Below, in pieces: positions 5,633 through 14,035 of a stretch of 17,366 nucleotides of DNA. The translations under genes were made by a program, and so were the position numbers. This stretch comes from Euryarchaeota archaeon UBA538. GTDB taxonomy: Archaea; Thermoplasmatota; Poseidoniia; Poseidoniales; Thalassarchaeaceae. The notes beneath the pieces were generated by a model. That model searched no databases, was not told the DNA's origin, and saw only the letters and a program-made list of their open reading frames with translations. Position 1 is the stretch's first letter. Every line of letters begins with the position of its first letter. The stretch is from contig DALC01000108.1 of assembly GCA_002499325.1 (NCBI GenBank), positions 1-17,366 of the forward strand, given 5' to 3'.

Positions 5633-7287
5633 CAGAACCTACCATCCAATTCATTGTAGATGGCAATCACCTCATGATGATTGGCAACAGAAGAATTGAG
5701 TTGTCTGGGCATTTTTCCTATTCCTGCAGGAGGTGCTACCATTCCCTGTAAACTATTGAGGACATTTCCTCCAGTTCTGGTGAATCCGAGGAACATTCTC
5801 GCTGTAACTCCTGAGAATAGGTTTCCGAGGAGTCCTATAGGACCCAGAACCTGTCTGTAGAGTACTGTATCATTCACCTTTCCACTACTCTTGACTGTCC
5901 AACAATACCACCAAACATGTTTACCGAGCTTACCATTGAACGAGTCGTTTTCAATCGCACTAGTTCTGGCCTCAAGTAATCCCTCGGATACTGATTTTGA
6001 GTACCCTTGTCTCCTGAAAATAGGAGCCAAGTCAGTTTCTGCCTTGATACCGTTGCTTGAGCTAAGAATTGCATCCAATTCCGCTACTCTCTCAGGAGCC
6101 GTCCTAGGATCGTTGCGTCGGGCCCATGTACTTGCCAGGACTGCAGGTCCGAGGAAGCCATTAGCATAAGGAACAGCATCGGAACTGGAATGGAGAAGTG
6201 GAGCACTGTCATAGTCGGCAAGAGAGTGGATCTTTAGAGCAGTGGACTGACTCATTGAGCCGAAGACCCCTTGTGGGGTTTGTATTCCCTCTCTGGTAGC
6301 GGCCACCATCCAAGGCCTAGAAGACTCTCTCTTTCTCTCTAGGGCCCAGTGATCAACTATTAGGTCCCTGATGACTTCAGATCCGGGTATTGGGTCGATC
6401 CTAAGTTTCATTGAGTCTCCTCTGGATGTTACTGCACTATCGATTCTCACTCTTCCGGGAATTATGAGCCTCCCGTTGACTGAGATAGCTGTTGTCGGAT
6501 CATCATCGTTCCCATCTCTGAAGGATAGGGTCCCATCATGGGTTTCTTTGATGGCCCTCAGGGCTTCTAAAACAGAAAGATGACCGGGTATCGAGCATGC
6601 CCAAGAATCTCTGCCAGTCGTATTATCTGACGGATCGAATCTGAATATGGAAATCTCAACTTGGATGGGTTCTGCTTCGATTATTGGGATTGTGAAACCA
6701 TCCTCGCCCCCGGCTCCGACTGAAGAACCGCTGGCGAATTGTACAATGTCCTCGACCATATCTTCAAAGAACTGTCCTGTGCTATCAACAGCTGCGAGAG
6801 CGGGGAGGGCCTTGAGAGTCCATTCAGATGCGGGAGCATCGTAATCTACGTCGCAGTCTATGCGTTCGACTATTCTTGTAGCACCTAGCTTCTCGAATAG
6901 TCCATCCCATTCTTTTCCAGATTCGCAAAATAATTCGTAACTAGTATCCCCTAAAGCGCAGACGGCGAAATGGGTGCCATCGAGTCTAGTTGCGGCATCT
7001 GAGTTAGCAAATTTCCAGAGCTCCTCTGCGTTATCCGGCTGCTCTCCCTCGCCCCATGTTGAGCAAACTATGATTACTCTCTTCTTTGAGGACAGAGAGT
7101 TGAAATCAAACCCATCCATATCGTGCACACTACCTTGGAGGCCGTAAGACTTTGCAATCTTGGCTATCTTCGAGGCTAGGCCCTCCGCATTCCCTGACTG
7201 GGAGCCAAACAAGACCTCCAAGGATCTATCACCGGAATTCAGGAAGTCTTCAAGACCACCCTCTGCAGATCCTACTTCTTCTGACAC
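5632..7287 (-). CDS. Fusion of CysJ-like flavodoxin domain and SdhB-like domain without iron-sulfur cysteines
   Basis: 551 residues. Residues about 23-165 form an FMN flavodoxin domain very like the sulfite reductase flavoprotein CysJ: phosphate loop GSQSGNAEG (28-36), STWGEGEQPDNAEE (76-89), and FAVCALGDTSYELFCESGKEWD (107-128, split here only by description). After a linker, residues about 204-445 align with the succinate dehydrogenase/fumarate reductase iron-sulfur subunit: IFRFDPSDN (214-222), DGTLSFR (251-257), PIPGSEVIRDLIVD (299-312), FLGPAVLAS (378-386), ERVAELDA. The [2Fe-2S] loop after SFR is DGNDDDPTT, the CxxCxxCxxxCP segment is LLHSSSDAVP (364-373), and the last cluster segment is APIFRRQGYS (421-430). 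No ligand cysteine remains; the only cysteines in the SdhB-like part are C231 and C462. A roughly 100-residue C-terminal extension is unrecognised. GTG start at 7287 with GGTGAT three bases upstream. First gene of the operon with the HdrB-like gene. Confidence 0.8.
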   Translation of the reverse strand: MSEEVGSAEGGLEDFLNSGDRSLEVLFGSQSGNAEGLASKIAKIAKSYGLQGSVHDMDGFDFNSLSSKKRVIIVCSTWGEGEQPDNAEELWKFANSDAATRLDGTHFAVCALGDTSYELFCESGKEWDGLFEKLGATRIVERIDCDVDYDAPASEWTLKALPALAAVDSTGQFFEDMVEDIVQFASGSSVGAGGEDGFTIPIIEAEPIQVEISIFRFDPSDNTTGRDSWACSIPGHLSVLEALRAIKETHDGTLSFRDGNDDDPTTAISVNGRLIIPGRVRIDSAVTSRGDSMKLRIDPIPGSEVIRDLIVDHWALERKRESSRPWMVAATREGIQTPQGVFGSMSQSTALKIHSLADYDSAPLLHSSSDAVPYANGFLGPAVLASTWARRNDPRTAPERVAELDAILSSSNGIKAETDLAPIFRRQGYSKSVSEGLLEARTSAIENDSFNGKLGKHVWWYCWTVKSSGKVNDTVLYRQVLGPIGLLGNLFSGVTARMFLGFTRTGGNVLNSLQGMVAPPAGIGKMPRQLNSSVANHHEVIAIYNELDGRF

Positions 7288-7290
7288 ACA

Positions 7291-7349
7291 ATCACCACAC
7301 TAGCCGTAGGCTTGATATTGTTTCCAGTGGACGCCGATTATTGAATATG
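7291..7349 (-). promoter_or_regulatory. Candidate promoter and ribosome binding site of the flavodoxin/SdhB-like operon
   Basis: GGTGAT (7296-7291) lies 3 bases before the GTG start and sets it. CATATTCAATAA on the minus strand (7349-7338) is an AT-rich TATA-like element that would place initiation near 7318, giving a leader of about 30 bases. The 110-base gap from the thermosome gene also holds AT-rich sequence near 7375-7397 that may be the thermosome 3' end. The TATA call is tentative; the ribosome binding site is better supported. Confidence 0.4.
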
Positions 7350-7397
7350 ATGCTTCAGACTTCTCGGTGGACCTTCTTAAATCTTAGAAAATTTTGT

Positions 7398-9008
7398 TTA
7401 CATGTCTAGTCCATCGAATTCGCCTGCTCCCCCTGGAGAAGCCCCCCTACTAGAAATGACATCATCTATCCTTAGGATCATTACTGCGGTCTCAGATGCA
7501 CTCTGAATAGCCTGTTCGACTACCCTACTTGGCTCAAGAACTCGGGATTTGCTCATATCTGCGACCCCTCCCTCGTACACATTAACCCCAAAGTGACTTT
7601 TACCTTCAGAATGGGCTTTTCTTAGATCGATTATTGTATTAACGGGATCAAGTCCCGCGTTTTCTGATAGGGTCCGAGGAATTACTTCGAGAGCTCCTGC
7701 AAATGCCTCCACCGCCATTTGCTCCCTACCTCCAATTCTTTCGGCATATGACCTGAGGTCTCTACTGATCGCGGCAAGAACAGAGCCACCCCCAGTCAGG
7801 ACTGATCCGTCTTCATGAGCGACAGCGACAACGCCGACCGCATCATCAAAAGCTCTTTTTATCTCATCGACAACATGTTCGGTCCCGCCTCTAATTAGGA
7901 CAGACACACTCTTTGCTTCGGGACACCCTTCTATGAAAACCATGTCAGAATCCCCAATCTTCTTTTCCTCGACATTTGCGGCAGAGCCTAAATCATCTGA
8001 GGTTAAATCATCGATATTGGTGACTATTCTCGCTCCTGTGGCCTTAGAGAGAGCTCCCATATCGCTCTTCTTGGCCCTTCTGATAGCGAAAATTCCCTCT
8101 TTAGACATGTAGTGCTGGGCAAGGTCGTCTATTCCTTTCTGACAAATTATTGTGTTAGCTCCCACTGACTGGAATTTCTCAACTAGAGATTTGAGATATT
8201 GCTCTTCTTCATCGAGGAACTGGGAGAGCATATTTGGATCTGTAATCTGAATTTTTGCATCGACCTCTGTCTTTTTGACTTCAATAGCCGAGTTTATCAA
8301 TGCTATTTTAGCTCCAGAGATTGATTTTGGCATTCCGCTGTGTACCCTCTCCTTGTCCAAAACAATTCCATCGATAAGGGCACTATCCCTTATTGAGCCA
8401 CCTTGCTTCTTCTGAATCTTAATATCATCGACATCGACTACATTTCCTTCCGAGTCTGACTGGGAAACAGCAATAACAGCTTCAACACTAATGTCCGCAA
8501 GGAAGTCCTTGACGGCGCCAGCGCTTTTACCTGTTAAGGCGGTCTTGGCCACTTCCTTGAGAATCTCCTCATTGACCTTCAAAGCGTGTGATTCTATCAA
8601 ATCGGATGCCTTCTCAGATGCTAGTCTGAATCCTTCACAGATTACGGTAGGGTGAACATTTTGCTCGATTAAATCCTCACTTCTCTTGAGCAGTTCTCCG
8701 GCGATAACAACGGCGCTTGTTGTACCATCATAGCAATGTTGTTCCTGTGTTTTTGCAATCTCTATGATCATTTTTGCTGCTGGGTGTTCTATGTCCATCT
8801 CTTTTAGGATTGTAGCACCATCATTGGTGATTACTACATCCCCCATGCTATCAACTAGCATCTTATCCATGCCCTTGGGCCCTAGTGTAGATCGTACTGC
8901 ATCTGCCACTGCCTTGGCCGCTGCAATATTGTTGCTCTGAGCGGACTTGCCACTAGTCCTCTCAGTACCCTCTTTTAATATGAAAATTGGTTGCTGACCG
9001 CCATACAT
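7398..9008 (-). CDS. thsA: Thermosome subunit (group II chaperonin)
   Basis: ATP-driven cytosolic protein-folding chaperonin that forms double rings with a built-in lid. The length, 536 residues, is normal for the family. Landmarks: [13 protein letters not shown] at 41-53, [14 protein letters not shown] at 58-71, [14 protein letters not shown] at 94-107, an intact apical domain, GGGSVLAA in the distal equatorial domain, and [10 protein letters not shown] near the C-terminus. The usual EVGDGTT nucleotide motif reads HCYDGTT here; the catalytic-region Asp is kept. The C-terminus [11 protein letters not shown] is a short form of the Gly/Met-rich thermosome tail. ATG 9008 follows AAGGAG by 9 bases. 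The 86-base gap to the upstream surface-protein gene contains a CTTATGACC element and a C-rich/G-rich imperfect inverted repeat, so it may have its own promoter. Confidence 0.96.
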   Translation of the reverse strand: MYGGQQPIFILKEGTERTSGKSAQSNNIAAAKAVADAVRSTLGPKGMDKMLVDSMGDVVITNDGATILKEMDIEHPAAKMIIEIAKTQEQHCYDGTTSAVVIAGELLKRSEDLIEQNVHPTVICEGFRLASEKASDLIESHALKVNEEILKEVAKTALTGKSAGAVKDFLADISVEAVIAVSQSDSEGNVVDVDDIKIQKKQGGSIRDSALIDGIVLDKERVHSGMPKSISGAKIALINSAIEVKKTEVDAKIQITDPNMLSQFLDEEEQYLKSLVEKFQSVGANTIICQKGIDDLAQHYMSKEGIFAIRRAKKSDMGALSKATGARIVTNIDDLTSDDLGSAANVEEKKIGDSDMVFIEGCPEAKSVSVLIRGGTEHVVDEIKRAFDDAVGVVAVAHEDGSVLTGGGSVLAAISRDLRSYAERIGGREQMAVEAFAGALEVIPRTLSENAGLDPVNTIIDLRKAHSEGKSHFGVNVYEGGVADMSKSRVLEPSRVVEQAIQSASETAVMILRIDDVISSRGASPGGAGEFDGLDM

Positions 9009-9094
9009 CTCCTCAGACTCCTTATTCTTGTTGACTCCCCACCTAAGGGGGGGTCATAAGGGCTCCCACTGGACTAGCTAGTAGTTTTCTGCCA

Positions 9095-12000
9095 CTAGTC
9101 GTTTTGCTGATCTAGCCATCTTTTACCATAGTGGGCCCATTGCTCCATCGTCCATCCATCGGGAAGACCTGTTTCAGGAATCGGGGGGATTTCTTCTGAA
9201 ATGCTCTCAGGCCCTACTTCCGTGACCTCTTCATCCGTCTGCTTCACCGGAATTGGGGGAGGAGGCTGTTCGAAGATTTCCTTAGTTCCCCCATACATTG
9301 AGTTTGCAACCTCGTCTGAGGATGGCAGAGGAGGCGCTCCTGGAGGGTCGCCGGAGGACCAGCCACTTCCTGCAATACTCATCTCGTAGTCATCTAGGGA
9401 CGATATCTCCTCGAGGGGGCCTGTTGCAGACCTCATTGTCCTTAGAGTCACAGCAAGAAGGGCCAAGACTACGACTACGCCAGCAAGCAGGAAGAGGATG
9501 TTTCCTCCAAACCATGCCGCCTCTCCAGCAGTGGGCCCATCGTCGATTGGAACAGGCCTGAGGAGGGTTATCATGACCGTTCTGGATATCTTGTCTATGT
9601 CGGAATCAACATCTAGAGTCAATTCAAAAGTCATTGAGTTATCTGAGAGTGAGTCAAGATTTTCCTCGGTGACTTCAAGAGTGACAACGATCAATCTAGT
9701 TGTATTTACATCCAGAACAAAATCCCTATCCTCTTGCTCGATTCTAGCATTCACTATATTGAAGAATAAATCCGAGTCCCTATCTACATCGGTTCTAACT
9801 AATTGTGCATCAGTAGGATGGTCATTTTTGACGGAGAATGTGAGCTCAATATCATTATCCGGTTCTGAGATGGTAACATCATTTGGAGGTAACAAAACAA
9901 TCCATCCTTGGTCCCCTACGTGGAATTCGGCTATGCCAGTTCCTGATACGGATGGAGAGTCGGGAGGGGACGCCTTGCTCGTAGCTATCATTGAGATTGT
10001 CCTGTCTCCGAAAGCTTCGTCATCGAATGAGTAAGTAACCGTGACATTGTATGACCCACCTGAAGCGATGAATGGTGTCCTGAGTCCGTTCGAGTCCGAA
10101 ACTAGGTTTATGGCCTCAGCAGAAACATCGGAGAGGTGGTTAAAATCAATGTAGAAAGCGTCATCGACGTTACCATTATTTGTCACTTCCCAGTTTACCG
10201 TCCTCGGCGCGTCCCCTCCTCTGAAGACTTCTTGTAGCATGTCTAGGTCTTCTACCTCAACTAAATGAGTCTCAGGAATTGTAAGATACACCCTTTTGGT
10301 CTGTTCAAATGTTGGATCAGATACACTTCTTGCAATTATCTTAATTTCATAAGTTTCTGGCTCTAGGCCGTACGGCATCGGAAGCATCAGGAAGAAGGTT
10401 GAGTCACCCCCAAAAGGCGTGATCCCCAGAGTTCTATCCGTATTGAGAGATGCACCCAGTCTCCAGTTTGCATCCAGATACAGGTCGAAGGCCTCTTCAG
10501 AGTTACCATTGTTAACTAACAATACCTCTACTGACCTGAACACTCCATCGGCTGGAGCATCAAACTGTGTCACGAAGGGCATTACATCAATATCATACTG
10601 GACTGGAACTTCTATCTCAATCATTGGTGTGGACATAAATTGGGCTGGAGCCCTTCCGCTGGCGATCAATGTGATTTGGTACATCCCGGGTGGGATTTGA
10701 TCGGGAGTCATGATCTTGGCAAATAAATCGAGCTCCTCATTGATGGCCAGGTCTAAGCTGGTCACCAAATCTCCTTCTGAATCATACCACTCGACATTTT
10801 CTGGCCCCCAGCTAGTATCTGCGAAAGATGCGCCCAGATTCCATGTCGCGATTTGATTACCGGTATTCTTGAACTTCATTGGAATTGTTGCGTTTTCCCC
10901 AGGTAGAATAGTGGCGTCGGGATAAGCTAGAGTCTCAGGTTCCAGTTTGCAGGAGTAGGCGGCTTGAACGGATAAGGGTATGCCCCTTACTTCGGGTAGT
11001 CCAAGCGTTGCCTTGGTTGAATTTGTAGTGCCATCATTGATATCTACATACCACATCATTTCCTGAACGATAGCGCCATCTGGGATGGTGATATTAAACC
11101 AGACATCTGTAGTTTCGAGAGCCTTGACAACATCTGTCACAACAAAATTATCATGATCTACAGGATTATTCGAGTCGATTCTAATTGGATAGCCATACAT
11201 CCAAGATTGGTTGGTTACTTCAGTGTAAAGCCTCAATGTAACATCAACGTATCCATTGTTTGTTATCCTACAGTAGAGAGACTCAACCTCGGCTGGTACA
11301 ACTAAGTAAGCGTTAGGGAGAGGGTCGTCGCAATCAACGTCCACTGTATACTGCGGAACCCTCTCTATGGCAAAGATTAGGAAAGAATCGATTGCTATTC
11401 CCCCGGATGCTTGAGAGCTATCCGAATCGAATTTGAATGCGAGATTGTACTCGCCGGTTTGATGTAATCCCGTCATATTCCAGACGCTCATTGACCAGTC
11501 ATAATCGTTGGGAGAGAGGCCGAGATCGGTGTAATTGAATGACTCAACAGAGGAAGATGCATCTGCTTCAATGCTTACGAAATCACCCGGGCCCATCTCT
11601 CCCCAAGCATAGGTGACCATCTGCATTGTTAGATAGTCAAATCCTCGTAAATTCATCTTACAGAACCTTGAACCATACTTTTCAGACAACGACAGGTCCT
11701 GTATTCCATAACCGAGACCGTGCCCTGGGTCATCGCAATTCTGGAAAGGGGTAAACCATCCCCACCAAAGTCTATCATGCCTGTTACTGGCATAATCAGA
11801 GTCCTCTCGAGCAACTCTCCAATGTTTATCCCCCTCAGCAGAATCGTCAGAGTCAATCATCCTCCAATGGCCATAAGTATCCGGATCGGAGGATAATGAG
11901 CCGTCTGCCTCATAGCCGCCTCCAACCCAAACTGGCTCATTTGCATATGGAACATTTGGACAGTCATTCACGCCATCTCCATCTGTATCCCCACAAAATC

Positions 12001-12559
12001 CGTTATCCATTGAGTCATGCCAGATTGCAACAGGCATTAATCTAGTTAACTGGTTGTTGTCTTGGTTATCATCTGCCAGGCCACCATCTACCATGCCCAT
12101 AAGTTGTATTCCTCCACTTAGGACCCCCTGATCGTCGAGTACACTGTGAGACATATTTGGAATCCAAGTAATTTGTTGCACCACAGATTGTTGACCTGAT
12201 AGCGTCATGTTGGAAGTGAACTCGTCTACCATGAATCCTACCGGGTGCCAGATTTGCAGAGATGCCTCAGCGTAAGCTGGCTGGCTAGAAGTTCCGGCTT
12301 GAGTGAATGTGACCTCTATCTGTATTTCCTGGCCTCTTATGACATATTCCTGGACACTCCCGTCTGGTTGATTCCATTGCATGGCCTGATTTGAACCAGT
12401 TCCGAACTCGATTGAGGTTACCTCGAAGTCGATCAGGGATGACCTAGCTTGTACAGAGGACCCATTATCCAAATCAAGCTGATTGCCCTCTTCGAACATC
12501 GGAGCCATTGAGGTTACAAGTAACAACGAGCAGAGTAGCAGGGGAGTGAGGACACGCAT
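9095..12559 (-). CDS. Large secreted, C-terminally membrane-anchored surface protein with CARDB/NEW3-like repeats
   Basis: 1154 residues; specific function not recognised. The N-terminus is a signal peptide (basic MR, hydrophobic core LLLCSLLLV, cleavage likely near residue 18-25). A calcium-type motif DTDGDGVNDCPN (191-202) resembles thrombospondin type 3 repeats. Residues about 205-400, rich in aromatics and Asp, look like a jelly-roll lectin or MAM-like domain. Several beta-sandwich repeats follow, marked by NNGYVDV (434-440), KNTGNQIATW (564-573), VNNGNSEEAF (682-691) and TNNGNVDDAF (793-802), a CARDB/NEW3 hallmark. A transmembrane helix lies at about 1016-1040, followed by a proline-rich, acidic cytosolic tail ending in GWTMEQWAHYGKRWLD. 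Topology is therefore mostly outside the cell. Start ATG 12559; no clear ribosome binding site, so possibly leaderless. Confidence 0.85.
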   Translation of the reverse strand: MRVLTPLLLCSLLLVTSMAPMFEEGNQLDLDNGSSVQARSSLIDFEVTSIEFGTGSNQAMQWNQPDGSVQEYVIRGQEIQIEVTFTQAGTSSQPAYAEASLQIWHPVGFMVDEFTSNMTLSGQQSVVQQITWIPNMSHSVLDDQGVLSGGIQLMGMVDGGLADDNQDNNQLTRLMPVAIWHDSMDNGFCGDTDGDGVNDCPNVPYANEPVWVGGGYEADGSLSSDPDTYGHWRMIDSDDSAEGDKHWRVAREDSDYASNRHDRLWWGWFTPFQNCDDPGHGLGYGIQDLSLSEKYGSRFCKMNLRGFDYLTMQMVTYAWGEMGPGDFVSIEADASSSVESFNYTDLGLSPNDYDWSMSVWNMTGLHQTGEYNLAFKFDSDSSQASGGIAIDSFLIFAIERVPQYTVDVDCDDPLPNAYLVVPAEVESLYCRITNNGYVDVTLRLYTEVTNQSWMYGYPIRIDSNNPVDHDNFVVTDVVKALETTDVWFNITIPDGAIVQEMMWYVDINDGTTNSTKATLGLPEVRGIPLSVQAAYSCKLEPETLAYPDATILPGENATIPMKFKNTGNQIATWNLGASFADTSWGPENVEWYDSEGDLVTSLDLAINEELDLFAKIMTPDQIPPGMYQITLIASGRAPAQFMSTPMIEIEVPVQYDIDVMPFVTQFDAPADGVFRSVEVLLVNNGNSEEAFDLYLDANWRLGASLNTDRTLGITPFGGDSTFFLMLPMPYGLEPETYEIKIIARSVSDPTFEQTKRVYLTIPETHLVEVEDLDMLQEVFRGGDAPRTVNWEVTNNGNVDDAFYIDFNHLSDVSAEAINLVSDSNGLRTPFIASGGSYNVTVTYSFDDEAFGDRTISMIATSKASPPDSPSVSGTGIAEFHVGDQGWIVLLPPNDVTISEPDNDIELTFSVKNDHPTDAQLVRTDVDRDSDLFFNIVNARIEQEDRDFVLDVNTTRLIVVTLEVTEENLDSLSDNSMTFELTLDVDSDIDKISRTVMITLLRPVPIDDGPTAGEAAWFGGNILFLLAGVVVVLALLAVTLRTMRSATGPLEEISSLDDYEMSIAGSGWSSGDPPGAPPLPSSDEVANSMYGGTKEIFEQPPPPIPVKQTDEEVTEVGPESISEEIPPIPETGLPDGWTMEQWAHYGKRWLDQQND

Positions 12560-12718
12560 ACTAACATAATTGGGGACTTAGCTACATGTATGAAGGTTGG
12601 GACATTGCGTTCAACTTGAGAATAAACGTAGTCGGGGCTTATGATAAGGTGGAATAAGTCGCGAGAATACTAGCACAGGTAGTGAAGAGCTTATGTTGGC
12701 TTACGTATGCGTTGATTC
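12560..12718. promoter_or_regulatory. Divergent intergenic region between surface protein and membrane protein genes
   Basis: The 159 bases must hold the start signals of both flanking genes. On the minus strand TTCATACATG (about 12583-12592) lies about 25-30 bases before the surface-protein ATG. On the plus strand GCTTATGTTGG (about 12689-12699) lies about 25 bases before the ATG at 12719. Neither gene has an obvious Shine-Dalgarno site, compatible with leaderless transcripts. These boxes were picked by eye and are weak. No RNA gene or strong inverted repeat was seen. Confidence 0.35.
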
Positions 12719-13816
12719 ATGAGTGAAGATCAGTCACTAAAGAATAGGCTGACTCTATCGTTATTGGTTCTGTTACAGGTGACCTTGATACCTATTTTTG
12801 GATTCTCCACTAGGTACCTTTTCGAAATTGATAGGGAGGGCTTCTCCGTTACAGTGAAGACTAATCTAATTGAGTGGATTGTCGTTTCTGGGGTCTTGTA
12901 TGGTGTTTTCTCACTATTCCTAGCTCTATGTTTGGGAGGATTCAGGCCTTACTTTGTGATCAATAGAGGCGGTTTGGCATCTTTCCTAGGACTCAGAATA
13001 AGAAAGGGGGATCCAGAGCTAGTCGATAGATCAAGGCTCTCAGTAGGCTCCAGCCCATATGGAAAGATGGCCAAATTAGTGGACCGGAGAGTAAGTAGAG
13101 ACGGTTATGATTTGATTGCAGTCCATGGGGGGCTACAACTAATTGCGGTTCCATTACAGATTCTACTAATTGCCGTTCCATTGGCCATTATCGAGGGTTT
13201 TCCTAGCTCCTTAATAAGATCGGGGAGCGCTTTCGAGCTTGGTATGGCTGGCTATCTAGCATCACTGTGGTTGGCAATGAAGATTCAGCCAATTATTTCC
13301 AACCATCTAGTCGGTTTCGCTTCCGTCCTCAGAACGGTGATATGGAGATTCTCAATTTTCTCATGGGTTCTTCCAATAGTCATTTTCTGGTATGCTGCTA
13401 GAATGCTACTTGAGGCATCTCTCGGGTGGCTGGAACTTGACTATGCAGACTGGAATGACCTACAAATAGATGCTATGGTTCTTGGCTTTATTTCTCCTGA
13501 TGCCGAAATACCGAAAAGTGCCGTTATTGATTTCCTGATTGCAATATCTGTTCTTCCTTTGGCAACTTTTACATCTATTTCAGTTCTTGGTGGTTCTAAC
13601 GGCATTCCGGATTGGATGCTAGACCAGGAAGAGCGTTTGGAGAATCTACAGATGGAATCACTGGAGGCACCCAAGTCTGAGATGGAACATGAATTGATTC
13701 CATCACTGACAGATGAAGGAGAGTCTTCGGACGCAATCGAGATGGAGGAGGGGAGCCCCCAGGGGGGGATGATTGACCTACCATTCGAATTATTCGGTAG
13801 GGACGGGGAAGACTAG
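12719..13816 (+). CDS. Multi-pass membrane protein of unknown function
   Basis: 365 residues; family not recognised. About six hydrophobic helices can be seen near residues 11-31, 50-73, 138-157, 172-192, 208-235 and 268-290. A hydrophilic basic loop of about 60 residues between helices 2 and 3 contains RIRKGDPELVDRSRLSVGSS. The C-terminal 70 residues are acidic, with many Glu and Asp (for example SDAIEMEEGSPQGG), and probably cytosolic. ATG at 12719 is the first good start; a TATA-like box about 25 bases upstream suggests a leaderless message. It is convergent with the small membrane-protein gene on the other strand, and the last 27 bases of both genes overlap. The intact reading frame and coherent helix pattern support a real gene. 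Confidence 0.8.
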   Translation: MSEDQSLKNRLTLSLLVLLQVTLIPIFGFSTRYLFEIDREGFSVTVKTNLIEWIVVSGVLYGVFSLFLALCLGGFRPYFVINRGGLASFLGLRIRKGDPELVDRSRLSVGSSPYGKMAKLVDRRVSRDGYDLIAVHGGLQLIAVPLQILLIAVPLAIIEGFPSSLIRSGSAFELGMAGYLASLWLAMKIQPIISNHLVGFASVLRTVIWRFSIFSWVLPIVIFWYAARMLLEASLGWLELDYADWNDLQIDAMVLGFISPDAEIPKSAVIDFLIAISVLPLATFTSISVLGGSNGIPDWMLDQEERLENLQMESLEAPKSEMEHELIPSLTDEGESSDAIEMEEGSPQGGMIDLPFELFGRDGED

Positions 13817-14026
13817 ATCCGATGTTCGATTTAGAAGGAACCATCCTGAGCCAATGACCATTCCAAACATTATCGGATTAGGTCCTGAAATCCACAATTG
13901 GGAGCCAGCGAAGATTAGGATTAGTGCGCATAGTGACAGTTCAATTGCTGGTCCTCTTGGAGTGAAAAAACTGGGAACATACCAGGAGAATATAGCAGAT
14001 ATAATTAGGTAAGCTAAGGAAATCAA
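13790..14026 (-). CDS. Small three-helix membrane protein, last gene of the aminotransferase unit
   Basis: 78 residues, no recognised family. Three hydrophobic stretches at about 3-20, 28-46 and 50-66 are separated by short Pro/Gly turns (FTPRGPAIE, ISGPNPI), and the C-terminus is short and polar (NRTSDLVFPVPTE). The start is a TTG at 14026, only 9 bases after the aminotransferase stop. The stop codon forms part of a TGAGG ribosome binding site 7 bases before the TTG, suggesting translational coupling. The 3' end overlaps the opposite-strand membrane-protein gene by 27 bases. The alternative plus-strand frame here (13773-14012) encodes a polar sequence without family features and has no ribosome binding site, so the minus-strand gene is preferred. 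Function unknown. Confidence 0.6.
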   Translation of the reverse strand: MISLAYLIISAIFSWYVPSFFTPRGPAIELSLCALILIFAGSQLWISGPNPIMFGMVIGSGWFLLNRTSDLVFPVPTE

Positions 14027-14035
14027 GTTGGACCC

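Noticed and set aside
9073..9082. Palindrome ACTAGCTAGT between thermosome and surface protein genes
   Set aside because: A single 10-base palindrome, without a partner site or T-tract; not enough for an operator or terminator call.
9498..10034. Plus-strand 178-residue frame
   Set aside because: Antisense of the surface protein; Ser-rich composition and no start signals.
13773..14012. Plus-strand 79-residue frame overlapping the convergent gene ends
   Set aside because: Polar sequence without recognisable features; the minus-strand frame here has a ribosome binding site and a coherent three-helix pattern.
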